From an uncultured Pseudomonadota bacterium (GTDB lineage: Bacteria; Pseudomonadota; Gammaproteobacteria; Steroidobacterales; Steroidobacteraceae), in contig CAIRLC010000022.1 of the NCBI GenBank assembly GCA_903879335.1, forward strand, positions 113,737-177,736: a DNA stretch of 64,000 nt. The letters run 5' to 3'. The notes beneath the pieces were generated by a model that saw only the letters and a list, made by a program, of their open reading frames with translations, ran no database searches and was not told the origin of the DNA. The position numbers were made by a program, and so were the translations under genes. This document shows positions 50,467-61,306 of this stretch, one piece after another. Position 1 is the first letter of the stretch. Each line of letters starts with the position of its first letter.

Positions 50467-52008
50467 CTACCGAGAGGGTGTGCGCACATCGAAAGCGAGC
50501 ACCAATCGCTCACCGGCCGCAAACGGGACGGTGTCGTGCCACATTGTTGATGGAAATAAGACCAGACGGCCCACGCGCGGCTCTACTTGAGCATAGGGCG
50601 CCAATCCCAAGCCGAGGTCAGCGGGTGGGGCGCCGAATCGGATCCAACCCGCTGGCGGCTTACCCATATCGTCCTTTGCTGGCAGCGACACGTAAAAGGC
50701 AGAACTCAGCCATCCCAGTGGGTGCGTGTGGGCGACGTTATAACCCTGCTGCAGTAGTCGCACCGACCAACTACCGGCATACAACACCTGATTACGCGGC
50801 GGCCCGAGCAAGGGGTGTCCAGCGACACGGGGCGGCAATAAATCGATGTACTCACGCACGGCCTCGCTGATCCTGGCCTTCGTGCGCTCAATGATCGGAT
50901 CAGTACGGAAAAATAAAGGCCGCTCGGTCTGCGTTCCGCCACGCACTGACTGTTCAATGTACGGCGACTTTGCGGTGTGCAGACCACGAAGTAACTCAGC
51001 GAGTTCTTCAAGATCAGCCGCGCTAATACCAACCTCCATGGCACGGACAAACGGCGGCGCCCCATCTAACCATTCGGCACGGGGGTCGCCCGCGATACGC
51101 CAGATCAGCGACAAATAGGGCCAGGCAAGATTCGCGGATGGCGTGCGTAAGAGACGTAATGCGGTGGGCTCTGCTGCAGCGGCCCGTTGCGTACGCAAGC
51201 AGTAGCGAATCCACGCGAGATCTCTGACCTCGTCATTGAGTCCTTCAGTCTGCCGAAAAAGCGTCTCGGCTTGCGCGTACTCACCGGATTCGGCCGCCAG
51301 ATAGGCGCGCGCCACGGGAAACACGGTTTGCGCCCCAAACATGCGCTCGGCATCCGCAAGAATGCGCCGGGCAGCCGGCCAGTCACGGGCTTGAGCCACA
51401 AACCGAAACCACGCGAGACGGAGCCGTAAGTTTTGCGGCTCCCGTAACGCCGCAGCCTCATAGCCGCGGGCGTAATTTAATTGATCGCCGTCCGTCCATC
51501 GCATTTCGGCGACGCGATACTGCCCCTCAAGCCACGAAGGATTACGCTCCAATTCCGCCGCCAGGGCGTCGATCGCATCGTCCTTACGCCCTTCAGCGGA
51601 CAAGGCGCTCGCGAGCGTGAGTATCAGGCTTGGTGATGAAGGCGTCAGAGCTAAGGCACGACGCGCCGACTTAAGTGCCGTTAGGCCACATTGCACCTCT
51701 GTTTGGGCAATGGCCGTTGCCGTTAATGCATCCTCAGGCGCGAGCATTTCAGCGCGCCGAAACGCAGCCAATGCGTCGCCCATGCGCTGCTCTTCGCGTA
51801 ATGCGAATCCATACAGTCGCCATGCGTGGGCGTTTTCATCCACCTGCTGGAGCATCAACTCCAATAAGTCGATAGCCCCCCGGGCGTCGCGACGCCCCAT
51901 GGCGTCATGCGCTTCTTGATACAAGACATCGGCGGCGGGCGTCTGATCAGTCACTTCGGCCCCAGTGGCGGGTTTGCGCCTCGCGCCCGCGGCGTCAAGC
52001 ATCTGCAT
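50467..52008 (-). CDS. TPR protein with C-terminal putative 2OG-Fe(II) oxygenase domain
   Basis: Repeated TPR-like helices, then LYAGSWSVRLLQQGYNVAHTHPLGWLSSAFYVSLP...GRLVLFPSTMWHDTVPFAAGERLVLAFDV. Confidence 0.82.
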   Translation of the reverse strand: MQMLDAAGARRKPATGAEVTDQTPAADVLYQEAHDAMGRRDARGAIDLLELMLQQVDENAHAWRLYGFALREEQRMGDALAAFRRAEMLAPEDALTATAIAQTEVQCGLTALKSARRALALTPSSPSLILTLASALSAEGRKDDAIDALAAELERNPSWLEGQYRVAEMRWTDGDQLNYARGYEAAALREPQNLRLRLAWFRFVAQARDWPAARRILADAERMFGAQTVFPVARAYLAAESGEYAQAETLFRQTEGLNDEVRDLAWIRYCLRTQRAAAAEPTALRLLRTPSANLAWPYLSLIWRIAGDPRAEWLDGAPPFVRAMEVGISAADLEELAELLRGLHTAKSPYIEQSVRGGTQTERPLFFRTDPIIERTKARISEAVREYIDLLPPRVAGHPLLGPPRNQVLYAGSWSVRLLQQGYNVAHTHPLGWLSSAFYVSLPAKDDMGKPPAGWIRFGAPPADLGLGLAPYAQVEPRVGRLVLFPSTMWHDTVPFAAGERLVLAFDVRTPSR

Positions 52009-52061
52009 GATTGGCAGCTCACCAACCTATCCTCAGCCGTCCTGCCTCGAAGACATGGAGG

Positions 52062-53291
52062 TCAGGTGGCAGCCTCATGCTGTGCAAGACGCGCGTGCGC
52101 CGGTTTACTCACGAAGTTAATCAAGGCTGCCACACAGAATATTCCGCAAAAGCCTGAAGCCAGTACAAAGCCAGCCCGAGCATTACCCGTGATGTCGCTG
52201 AGCACGCTCATGCCTATCGGCCCGAGGATCGCGCCCAGGCATGTAAAAAAGAGGATGACGCCAGCAACCGAGCCTTGATCGACGCCTTCGAAGCAGCCGA
52301 TACCCTTAGAGTTGATCGTGGGATAGATGATCGACATAAAGAGCCCAGAAAGCGGCAGCAGGTAAAGCGCGACATGCAGCCCGCCAAATACACTACCGAC
52401 AAAGCACAACAAGATGGACAAGGCGCAGAGCAGCAATGCGAGCGACCACTCAAATGTGCGTAGCAGCCAAGCACCGACAAATCGACCTAGCGCTCGCATC
52501 ATGAAAAAGACGGGTAAGGCATAGCCGGCTTGCACCAACAGCGATCCTTGCAGGCCACTCAGCAGTGTGGGCATCCAGACGTAGATCGCACACTCAACGG
52601 CGACGTACAGAAAAGCAGCGAGGCTAAACCCCAATGCATACGGATTTTTGACCAGCCTCAATGCGGTCACGACCGAAGGCTGCTCTTCGCTCTGTGCGCG
52701 AGGCGCGTCCGGATAGCGCGCCGACAACGCGACCAAGAACAACAGCACACAAAGGCTTCCAGCGACCACGTAGAGCCACCGCCAAGATACGCCCTGCGCG
52801 GCAAGCATCGTCACAATCAGCGGTCCAATGATGGCGCCGACCCCAAAGAAGCCTTCCACCAAATTCATGGTCGACGTGAGTTCGGTCGTTGACACGGAGA
52901 GATCTCCGACCAAGGCCAGCGCGCCCGTTTTAAACACGCCAATCGACGCACCCGCCAAACAAATCAGCAGGAGTAGCACCAGAAAATTACCCGCGACCGG
53001 TACGCAAAAAGCAGTCACGGCGAAGACGGCCAAACCGGCCAAAATCGTCAGTTTGCGGCCCCAACGATCCGCCAAAAATCCAAGAAAAAGGCCCGCACCC
53101 ATGATGCCGGCCATACTGCCGTAATGGAGGGCGCCGGCCGTGGTCTGGCTTAAGCCAAACTCAGCAATAACTTTAGGGATAATCACGCCGACGGCGTCGG
53201 TGGTCATCGCAAACATGAAGAACATCAGATACGTCAGCCAGCGCACGGCGGCAACGTGGCTCGGCGCCGAAGCGCTAGAATTTGCGATCAT
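52062..53291 (-). CDS. MFS transporter
   Basis: 12-TM hydrophobic pattern; LGFLADRWGRKLTILAGLAVF MFS signature loop. Confidence 0.88.
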   Translation of the reverse strand: MIANSSASAPSHVAAVRWLTYLMFFMFAMTTDAVGVIIPKVIAEFGLSQTTAGALHYGSMAGIMGAGLFLGFLADRWGRKLTILAGLAVFAVTAFCVPVAGNFLVLLLLICLAGASIGVFKTGALALVGDLSVSTTELTSTMNLVEGFFGVGAIIGPLIVTMLAAQGVSWRWLYVVAGSLCVLLFLVALSARYPDAPRAQSEEQPSVVTALRLVKNPYALGFSLAAFLYVAVECAIYVWMPTLLSGLQGSLLVQAGYALPVFFMMRALGRFVGAWLLRTFEWSLALLLCALSILLCFVGSVFGGLHVALYLLPLSGLFMSIIYPTINSKGIGCFEGVDQGSVAGVILFFTCLGAILGPIGMSVLSDITGNARAGFVLASGFCGIFCVAALINFVSKPAHARLAQHEAAT

Positions 53292-53354
53292 GCCCCCTCC
53301 ATTCCACCCGCTGAAGGGGTGTTTATCCGATCAGAATAACGAAATCGGAACCGT

Positions 53355-53370
53355 TTGCAAACGATTGCAA
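53355..53370. promoter_or_regulatory. Candidate LacI-family operator, site 3 (MFS - TPR/2OG operon)
   Basis: TTGCAAACGATTGCAA, near-perfect palindrome 63 nt upstream of the MFS start; embedded with the overlapping perfect 12-mer CGTTTGCAAACG. Confidence 0.65.
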
Positions 53371-53392
53371 TCTGCCCACCGGCGGCCCTGAC

Positions 53393-54433
53393 TCAATACG
53401 ATAGTTTGGCGCCACACGATTCGCGGATGATTAGTTCAGCCGAGAGGGTGGCCGATGGCCCCTCCCCTCCGGACAACCGATCGAACAACCGGTCCACAAT
53501 GGTCCGCGCACCCACGTCCAGATCCTGACGCACCGTGGTCAAAGACGGATTGCTGTGCGCTGCTAACGCAATATCGTCGAAGCCAACGACTGCAATGTCT
53601 TTCGGTACCGATTTTCCAGCCGCCGTTATCGCCTGGATGGCGCTAATGGCGATTAAGTCACTGGCCGCAAAGACAGCGTCGAACGCGACATTCTGTTGCA
53701 GTAACTCGGTCATCGCCGCGTAGGCGTTGTCCGGCGTCAGATGAGCCGGCACGATGTGCCTCGCCTCAAGTGGACGACTCGTATTCTCAAGCGCAGCCAG
53801 ATAGCCCTCGTAGCGCAATCCAATTTCCGGCAGCGACGGGTCGCCAAAAAACACAATGCGCTTGCGGCCCAAGCGGATCAGATGCTCGACGGCTCGCTGT
53901 GCACCGACCGTGTTATCGGTGCCTACGGTGCAGTAACTCTGCGCAACCGATGGAGCGCCCCAGACGACCAAGGGCCGGTAATACGCAGACACCGCCTCTA
54001 AGACTTGGTGTTCAGTACTTTGACCAATCACGATGACACCATCCGAACGGCCAGACGCGACGAGATTCGGCAACCAATCGCCCATCGGGGGCACGATCTT
54101 TTGCAACAGCACTCCATATCCGCGCTGTGTAATGGCATCCGCAAGATAGCCGAGCATTTCGACAAAAAATGGATCGGTCAGGGGTTGGCTCACTTCATGG
54201 GCGAGCGGAATCACAACACTGATCGTTTCGGTCCGCTGCAGGCGTAGATTGCGCGCAGTGGTGTTCACGACGTAGCCGGCTTCACGAGCCAAACGCATGA
54301 TTTCGTCGCGCTTTTTCTTCGCCACGAGCGAACTACCGGCCAAGGCACGGGAGACCGTCGATGCCGACACGCCCGCCAGGGCAGCAATGTCAGACATTTT
54401 CGCTGGGGCCCGATGGCCACCTTTGTTCTTCAA
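53393..54433 (-). CDS. LacI-family transcriptional regulator
   Basis: MSDIAALAGVSASTVSRALAGSSLVAKKKRDEIMRLAREAGYVVNTTARNLRL HTH and hinge; periplasmic-binding-like sensor domain. Confidence 0.96.
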   Translation of the reverse strand: MKNKGGHRAPAKMSDIAALAGVSASTVSRALAGSSLVAKKKRDEIMRLAREAGYVVNTTARNLRLQRTETISVVIPLAHEVSQPLTDPFFVEMLGYLADAITQRGYGVLLQKIVPPMGDWLPNLVASGRSDGVIVIGQSTEHQVLEAVSAYYRPLVVWGAPSVAQSYCTVGTDNTVGAQRAVEHLIRLGRKRIVFFGDPSLPEIGLRYEGYLAALENTSRPLEARHIVPAHLTPDNAYAAMTELLQQNVAFDAVFAASDLIAISAIQAITAAGKSVPKDIAVVGFDDIALAAHSNPSLTTVRQDLDVGARTIVDRLFDRLSGGEGPSATLSAELIIRESCGAKLSY

Positions 54434-54516
54434 ACTCCACCCCCATCCCGCCGGTCAGTGGTTGGACCGACCAATCCGATATTGTGTTCTCTTCTTAGAA
54501 GTGCGTGCAACTGCAG

Positions 54517-54532
54517 CGGGAATCGATTGCAA
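54517..54532. promoter_or_regulatory. Candidate LacI-family operator, site 4 (lacI-sugar porter intergenic region)
   Basis: CGGGAATCGATTGCAA, between the divergent LacI gene and the sugar porter. Confidence 0.5.
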
Positions 54533-54608
54533 GAGCCTCAATTAGGCGGCATGTTTATTCCCCATCGCGGCGGGCACGTCGCCTTGGGCCCGACCCTAAG
54601 GACTAAAA

Positions 54609-55961
54609 ATGAGTAGCCAAGCAATTCCGACCCCGATCAATCTGCGGATTTTTCTGTGGTCGATCACCTCTGCGCTAGCGGGATTCCTGTTCGGCTTTGA
54701 TACGGTCGTGATCTCAGGCGCTGAGCAACGGATCCAAGCACTCTGGCACCTGTCGCCTGAATTGCATGGGGTCGCTATGGCTGCGGCCCTGTATGGCACC
54801 GTCATCGGCGCAGTCGCTGGCGGTTGGCCGACCGACCGGTTCGGACGCAAACGCACGTTGATTTTGATCGGCTTTCTCTACGTCCTCTCAGCGCTTTGGT
54901 CGGCGCTCGCCGACGGTGTGAGTGCGTTTATTGTGGCCCGCGCAATCGGCGGTCTCGGCATCGGAGTCTCCACGGTAGTCGCGCCGCTCTATATTTCGGA
55001 GATCGCACCGCCGTCGCGGCGAGGTCTGCTGGCTGGGCTGTTTCAATTCAATATTGTGTTTGGGATTGTCATCGCCTATTTGTCAAACGCACTGCTAGCT
55101 GATGCGGGCGACAACGCATGGCGCTGGATGCTCGGTGTAGCGGCATTCCCGTCCCTTATTTACGCAGTGCTGAGCTTTACCCTGCCCGAAAGCCCCCGCT
55201 GGCTACTCACCCGTAAGGGCGACCGCAATGCCGGCGAAGCCGTCTTGAAATTGATCGATCCAACCGCCAACCCGGAGGCCATTCGAACACGCGCGGCAGA
55301 AATCATCGAATCGGGTCAAGCGACAGAGTCACACCAGGGGTTCTGGACTCGCTCGCTTAGAACGCCGATTCTGTTGGCGTTCTTGATTGCATTTTTCAAT
55401 CAACTCTCGGGCATCAACGCCATTTTGTACTTCGCGCCGCGCATTTTCGAAATGACCGGCCTCGGCGCACAAGCAGCTCTGCTGCAATCCGTGGGGATTG
55501 GCATCACCAATCTCATCTTTACCTTCGCGGGACTGTGGTTGATTGACCGTCTGGGCCGTCGGACGCTCCTGTACATCGGCTCTTTCGGTTACATCGTGTC
55601 CTTAGGCCTAGTCGCTTGGGCCTTTGCGAGCGGCCATGTCAGTATTGTGCCCGCCTGCATCTTTGCTTTTATCGCAGCGCACGCCATTGGCCAAGGCGCC
55701 GTAATCTGGGTATTTATCGCCGAAATATTCCCCAACCGTCATCGCGCACAGGGGCAAACGCTAGGCAGCTCCACGCACTGGATCTTCGCTGCGCTGTTAA
55801 CCACCTTCTTTCCAAAGATGGTCACCGCATTACCACCGGCATTCGTTTTCTCGTTTTTCTGCGGGATGATGGTGGTGCAGTTGGTCTGGGTGCGCGTCAT
55901 GGTGATGGAAACCAAAGGCGTTGCCTTAGAAGACATCCAGAAGCAGCTTCGCGCCACATGA
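54609..55961 (+). CDS. MFS sugar porter
   Basis: GFDTVVISGAEQRIQ, DRFGRKRTLILIG, PESPRWLLTRKG, NQLSGINAILYFAPRIFE, DRLGRRTLL. Confidence 0.94.
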   Translation: MSSQAIPTPINLRIFLWSITSALAGFLFGFDTVVISGAEQRIQALWHLSPELHGVAMAAALYGTVIGAVAGGWPTDRFGRKRTLILIGFLYVLSALWSALADGVSAFIVARAIGGLGIGVSTVVAPLYISEIAPPSRRGLLAGLFQFNIVFGIVIAYLSNALLADAGDNAWRWMLGVAAFPSLIYAVLSFTLPESPRWLLTRKGDRNAGEAVLKLIDPTANPEAIRTRAAEIIESGQATESHQGFWTRSLRTPILLAFLIAFFNQLSGINAILYFAPRIFEMTGLGAQAALLQSVGIGITNLIFTFAGLWLIDRLGRRTLLYIGSFGYIVSLGLVAWAFASGHVSIVPACIFAFIAAHAIGQGAVIWVFIAEIFPNRHRAQGQTLGSSTHWIFAALLTTFFPKMVTALPPAFVFSFFCGMMVVQLVWVRVMVMETKGVALEDIQKQLRAT

Positions 55962-56017
55962 GATCGATAGCGCAGGCGCAAAGGTCCGCGCCTTTTCAAC
56001 ACTGAGACTCTAAATAG

Positions 56018-56047
56018 ACAAGGCCCCGCAAGCGGGGCCTTGTCGTT
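56018..56047 (+). terminator. Terminator after the sugar porter
   Basis: ACAAGGCCCCGC-aa-GCGGGGCCTTGT followed by cgttt. Confidence 0.8.
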
Positions 56048-56050
56048 TGG

Positions 56051-56080
56051 ACAACAAACCGGGCGCGCGAAGCGCCCGGT
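56051..56080 (-). terminator. Candidate terminator after groEL
   Basis: CCGGGCGC-gcgaa-GCGCCCGG with TTTGTTGT downstream on the minus strand. Confidence 0.65.
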
Positions 56081-56088
56081 ATGCGGGA

Positions 56089-58073
<1,985 letters not shown>

Positions 58074-58143
58074 TTTCGTTGTCCTCCTTCAGGAGCCAGT
58101 AGAATTTGAGGGGAGCCGTCTCGGCCCCCGCGGGGCGGCGCTG

Positions 58144-58170
58144 TTAGCACTCTCCCCTAACGGCTGCTAA
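58144..58170 (-). promoter_or_regulatory. Degenerate CIRCE element (HrcA operator) upstream of groES
   Basis: TTAGCACTC-N9-GGCTGCTAA; consensus is TTAGCACTC-N9-GAGTGCTAA (first half 9/9, second half 7/9). Confidence 0.82.
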
Positions 58171-58198
58171 ATATAGCGACGAACTTGCGCATTTCAAG
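58170..58198 (-). promoter_or_regulatory. groESL promoter
   Basis: On the minus strand CTTGAAA - 16 nt - TATATT, directly upstream of the CIRCE element. Confidence 0.65.
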
Positions 58199-58287
58199 AC
58201 CACCGAGCTGAAATTCCTGAACACTCGTCAAAGTCGACCTAGCCCCAACACCCGCTTCGGCGGCGCCGATAGGATGAAGGCAAGATT

Positions 58288-60513
58288 ATGATTAATAAGA
58301 TATTTATTTCAAAATCGTGGCGCCCAATAACGCTCATATTGGGCCTGATCTGCGCACTCTCAAGCTTCAGCGCGGAGACCACTTTCCTCAAAGCGGATGA
58401 GGCCTATCGGTCTGAAACGACCGCCGACGGACACGAAGTAGCGGTCACCTACCACATCCGTGATGGCTACTACCTGTATCGCAAGCGCTTCGGGTTCAGT
58501 ACTGACACGCCCGGGGTGACCTTGGACCCGGCGGTGTTTCCAGCGGGGTTATCCCATAGCGATGAGTATTTCGGTGAGCAGGAAATCTACCGGGGCACCT
58601 TCACTGTGCGCGTGCCCTACCATCGATCAAACCCGGCGACGACCAGTCTGCAGCTGAAACTGCGCTTGCAGGGCTGCGCGGACGCGGGGCTGTGTTACCC
58701 CCCGCAAACTTGGGTAAGCGCGGTGCCGCTACCCGCCGCGGCCGCGCCAAAGCCAGCGCCGTCCGCCAACGCATCGGGCGGACTGCTCAACAAACTCATC
58801 AAGTCATCGACCCCAACGCAGAGTGATGCGGAGTTTTTGCCTGCTGAAAAAGCGTTTCGCCCGAGCGCCGGCCTAGAACGCGAGCAGTTGATGGTTCACG
58901 TGGCCATAGCGCCCGGCTATTACCTGTATCGAGATCGGATTCACCTCACCGTGGCGGCACCCACCACGGCGGGCAACCCGATCTGGCCGGCCGGGGAAAT
59001 ACATCACGATGAGTATTTCGGCGACCAAACGATCTTCAGAGGCGATCTGCAGTTCCAAGTTCCGTTTCAAGGACCCCACCCCACCCAATTAAAGATCACG
59101 TATCAAGGCTGCGCCGACGCGGGACTGTGTTACACCCCCCAAACACGACTGCTGACCGTAGAGACCAGCCCGGCACCATCGACTGCCCCCTCCGACGCCG
59201 CGAGCAGCAGTTCAGCGGGAGCGGAGCAGGATCGCTTAGCCAACTTGGTACGCTCAGGCCAGTGGTGGGCCGTGCTCGGAGCGTTCTGGTTCTTCGGCTT
59301 ATTGCTGGCCTTCACCCCATGCGTCCTACCCATGGTGCCCATTCTGGCGGGCATCATCGCCGGTGATGGCGAAAAAACCTCGGCAGGACGCTCATTTGCG
59401 CTATCGCTGGCTTATGTCGGCGGTATGGCAATCACCTACACCAGCGTCGGCGTGGCCTTTGCGGCGGCCGGCGCACAAGCGCAGGCCGTTTTTCAACAAC
59501 CGTGGATTCTGGTGCTCTTTGCCGCGCTGTTCGTGGCGTTAGCGTTTGCCATGTTCGGTTTCTATGAACTTGCGCTGCCCTCCGGGCTGCAGACGCGTTT
59601 TGCGACTGCAAGCAACCAGATCAAGGGTGGCCGAATGATTTCAAGCGCGGTGATGGGGGCGCTGTCCTCGCTGATCGTAACCGCCTGTGTAGCACCACCG
59701 TTGGTGGCCACTTTCATTGTGATCGGCCAAGCTGGCGCGATTGGACGCGGCGCGCTCGCGCTTGGCGCCCTGTCACTGGGGATGGGCACGCCATTGTTGC
59801 TGGTCGGCGCCTCAGCGGGCCGCTTATTGCCGAAGTCCGGACCATGGATGGAGACCGTGAAGGCCTTATTCGGCGTGGTCTTCCTCGGCGTGGCCGTCTG
59901 GATGTTGGACCGCTTGGTCGGACCCAGGATCACGATGACCGGTTGGGGCGTCGTGGCTGCATCTGCCGCATGGGTCGTGGCCCGCGTTGGCCGCCGGCCC
60001 ACAGGCGGCATCACCACTCGCTCGGCGCTTGCGCTAGTCATCATCCTTTACGCACTAGCGCTCATATTAAGTGCCTCGCTCGGCGGCACTGACCCCCTGC
60101 GTCCGTTATCCGGTACGCGTTTTGGACAATCCGTTCCCCACGCGCTGGAATTCCGGCGCATCAAAACCAGTGCCGAACTGGACCGCGTACTCGCCGAAGC
60201 CCAGGCCGCGGGAAAGCCCACTTTGCTCGATTTCTCGGCCGATTGGTGCGTGTCTTGCAAGGAAATGGATGCACACACCTTCAATGTTGCTCGCGTGCAA
60301 GCCGTTTTGGCCCACTATCTCGTCCTGCGAGCCGATGTCACCGCCAACGATGCAGATGACCAAGCACTGCTGCACCGATTTGGTATTTTTGGCCCTCCGA
60401 CGACGGCCTTTTTCAAGGCGGACGGCGCAGAACGGCGCCAGTTCCGGCTCGTAGGCTTCGTCGATGCCGACCATTTTCTGCAACATTTGTCCGATTTTGA
60501 GGCTGCTCCGTGA
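58288..60513 (+). CDS. dsbD: Thiol:disulfide interchange protein DsbD with two tandem alpha domains
   Basis: Two copies of YYLYR...DEYFG...QGCADAGLCYxPQT; beta-domain FTPCVLPMVPI and VTACVAPPLVA; gamma-domain DWCVSCKEMD. Confidence 0.94.
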   Translation: MINKIFISKSWRPITLILGLICALSSFSAETTFLKADEAYRSETTADGHEVAVTYHIRDGYYLYRKRFGFSTDTPGVTLDPAVFPAGLSHSDEYFGEQEIYRGTFTVRVPYHRSNPATTSLQLKLRLQGCADAGLCYPPQTWVSAVPLPAAAAPKPAPSANASGGLLNKLIKSSTPTQSDAEFLPAEKAFRPSAGLEREQLMVHVAIAPGYYLYRDRIHLTVAAPTTAGNPIWPAGEIHHDEYFGDQTIFRGDLQFQVPFQGPHPTQLKITYQGCADAGLCYTPQTRLLTVETSPAPSTAPSDAASSSSAGAEQDRLANLVRSGQWWAVLGAFWFFGLLLAFTPCVLPMVPILAGIIAGDGEKTSAGRSFALSLAYVGGMAITYTSVGVAFAAAGAQAQAVFQQPWILVLFAALFVALAFAMFGFYELALPSGLQTRFATASNQIKGGRMISSAVMGALSSLIVTACVAPPLVATFIVIGQAGAIGRGALALGALSLGMGTPLLLVGASAGRLLPKSGPWMETVKALFGVVFLGVAVWMLDRLVGPRITMTGWGVVAASAAWVVARVGRRPTGGITTRSALALVIILYALALILSASLGGTDPLRPLSGTRFGQSVPHALEFRRIKTSAELDRVLAEAQAAGKPTLLDFSADWCVSCKEMDAHTFNVARVQAVLAHYLVLRADVTANDADDQALLHRFGIFGPPTTAFFKADGAERRQFRLVGFVDADHFLQHLSDFEAAP

Positions 60514-61172
60514 AAACACCTCCTGCGTTGCGTCTGGCCTACACCGGCTTTGCGTTGATCGGTATCGCTGTCGTCGCAGCCTTCATCTATAGCCGACTGC
60601 AGCCAACACCACTGACCCCGCTCACACCACCAACGGTGTCGGCAGTCGGCGCGCGCGCGGTGCCTGCCACGCAGCCGGAATTCACGTTATCGGGGCTTGA
60701 TGGCAAGCGGCACCCCATCAGTGAGTGGAGCGGCCATCCGCAGATCGTGAACTTCTGGGCAACATGGTGCGTCCCGTGCCGCAAAGAAATCCCGTTACTG
60801 AACCTCATACAGGCCGAATACGCCGGCAAAGGCGTAAAAATCATTGGAATTGCCGTGGATTTTCCCGACGACGTGCAAAAATTCATCAAAGACACGCCGC
60901 TGACCTACGACGTCCTAATGGGCGAAGAAGACGCGCTGGAAGCGGCCAAAGCTTATGGCGTCGACAACATGGCGCTCCCGTTCAGCGCCTTCATTGACTC
61001 CCACGGCCGGATCCTAACCGTCCACTTGGGTGAACTGCATGAGCCCAACCTGCGAGCCACTCTCGACGTGTTACTGCAGTTTGATGCCAACGGAATCGAC
61101 GCGTCGAAGGTACCCGCCGCAATCGATGCGCTCACGCAGCATTACACTACCTCAGAGGAGTCGAACCACTGA
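60510..61172 (+). CDS. TlpA/ResA-type thioredoxin-fold protein
   Basis: N-terminal TM anchor; PEFTLSGLDGKRHPISEWSGHPQIVNFWATWCVPCRKEIPLL; ATGA-type overlap with the dsbD end. Confidence 0.92.
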   Translation: MKTPPALRLAYTGFALIGIAVVAAFIYSRLQPTPLTPLTPPTVSAVGARAVPATQPEFTLSGLDGKRHPISEWSGHPQIVNFWATWCVPCRKEIPLLNLIQAEYAGKGVKIIGIAVDFPDDVQKFIKDTPLTYDVLMGEEDALEAAKAYGVDNMALPFSAFIDSHGRILTVHLGELHEPNLRATLDVLLQFDANGIDASKVPAAIDALTQHYTTSEESNH

Positions 61173-61228
61173 CGCAAAAACGCAACAATTGGAGCGAGCG
61201 ACTTAATTGCAGGATAGGCGTTGATCGG

Positions 61229-61249
61229 CGCAATTAGGAACGAATTGCG
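61229..61249. promoter_or_regulatory. Candidate operator: inverted repeat upstream of aroQ-accB-accC
   Basis: Perfect CGCAATT-N7-AATTGCG overlapping a possible -35 (TTGCGT, 61245-61250) with a -10-like TTAGAC/TAGACT at 61269-61275. Confidence 0.4.
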
Positions 61250-61306
61250 TAATTCCACTCTTTTTTGGTTAGACTCGTCCCTCACGAGGCGGGCTCCGGG
61301 GGGCCG

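Noticed and set aside
50462-50477. CCCTCT-accg-AGAGGG-like stem at the TPR/2OG gene 3' end
   Set aside because: Short stem without a U-tract on the coding strand; not enough to call a terminator.
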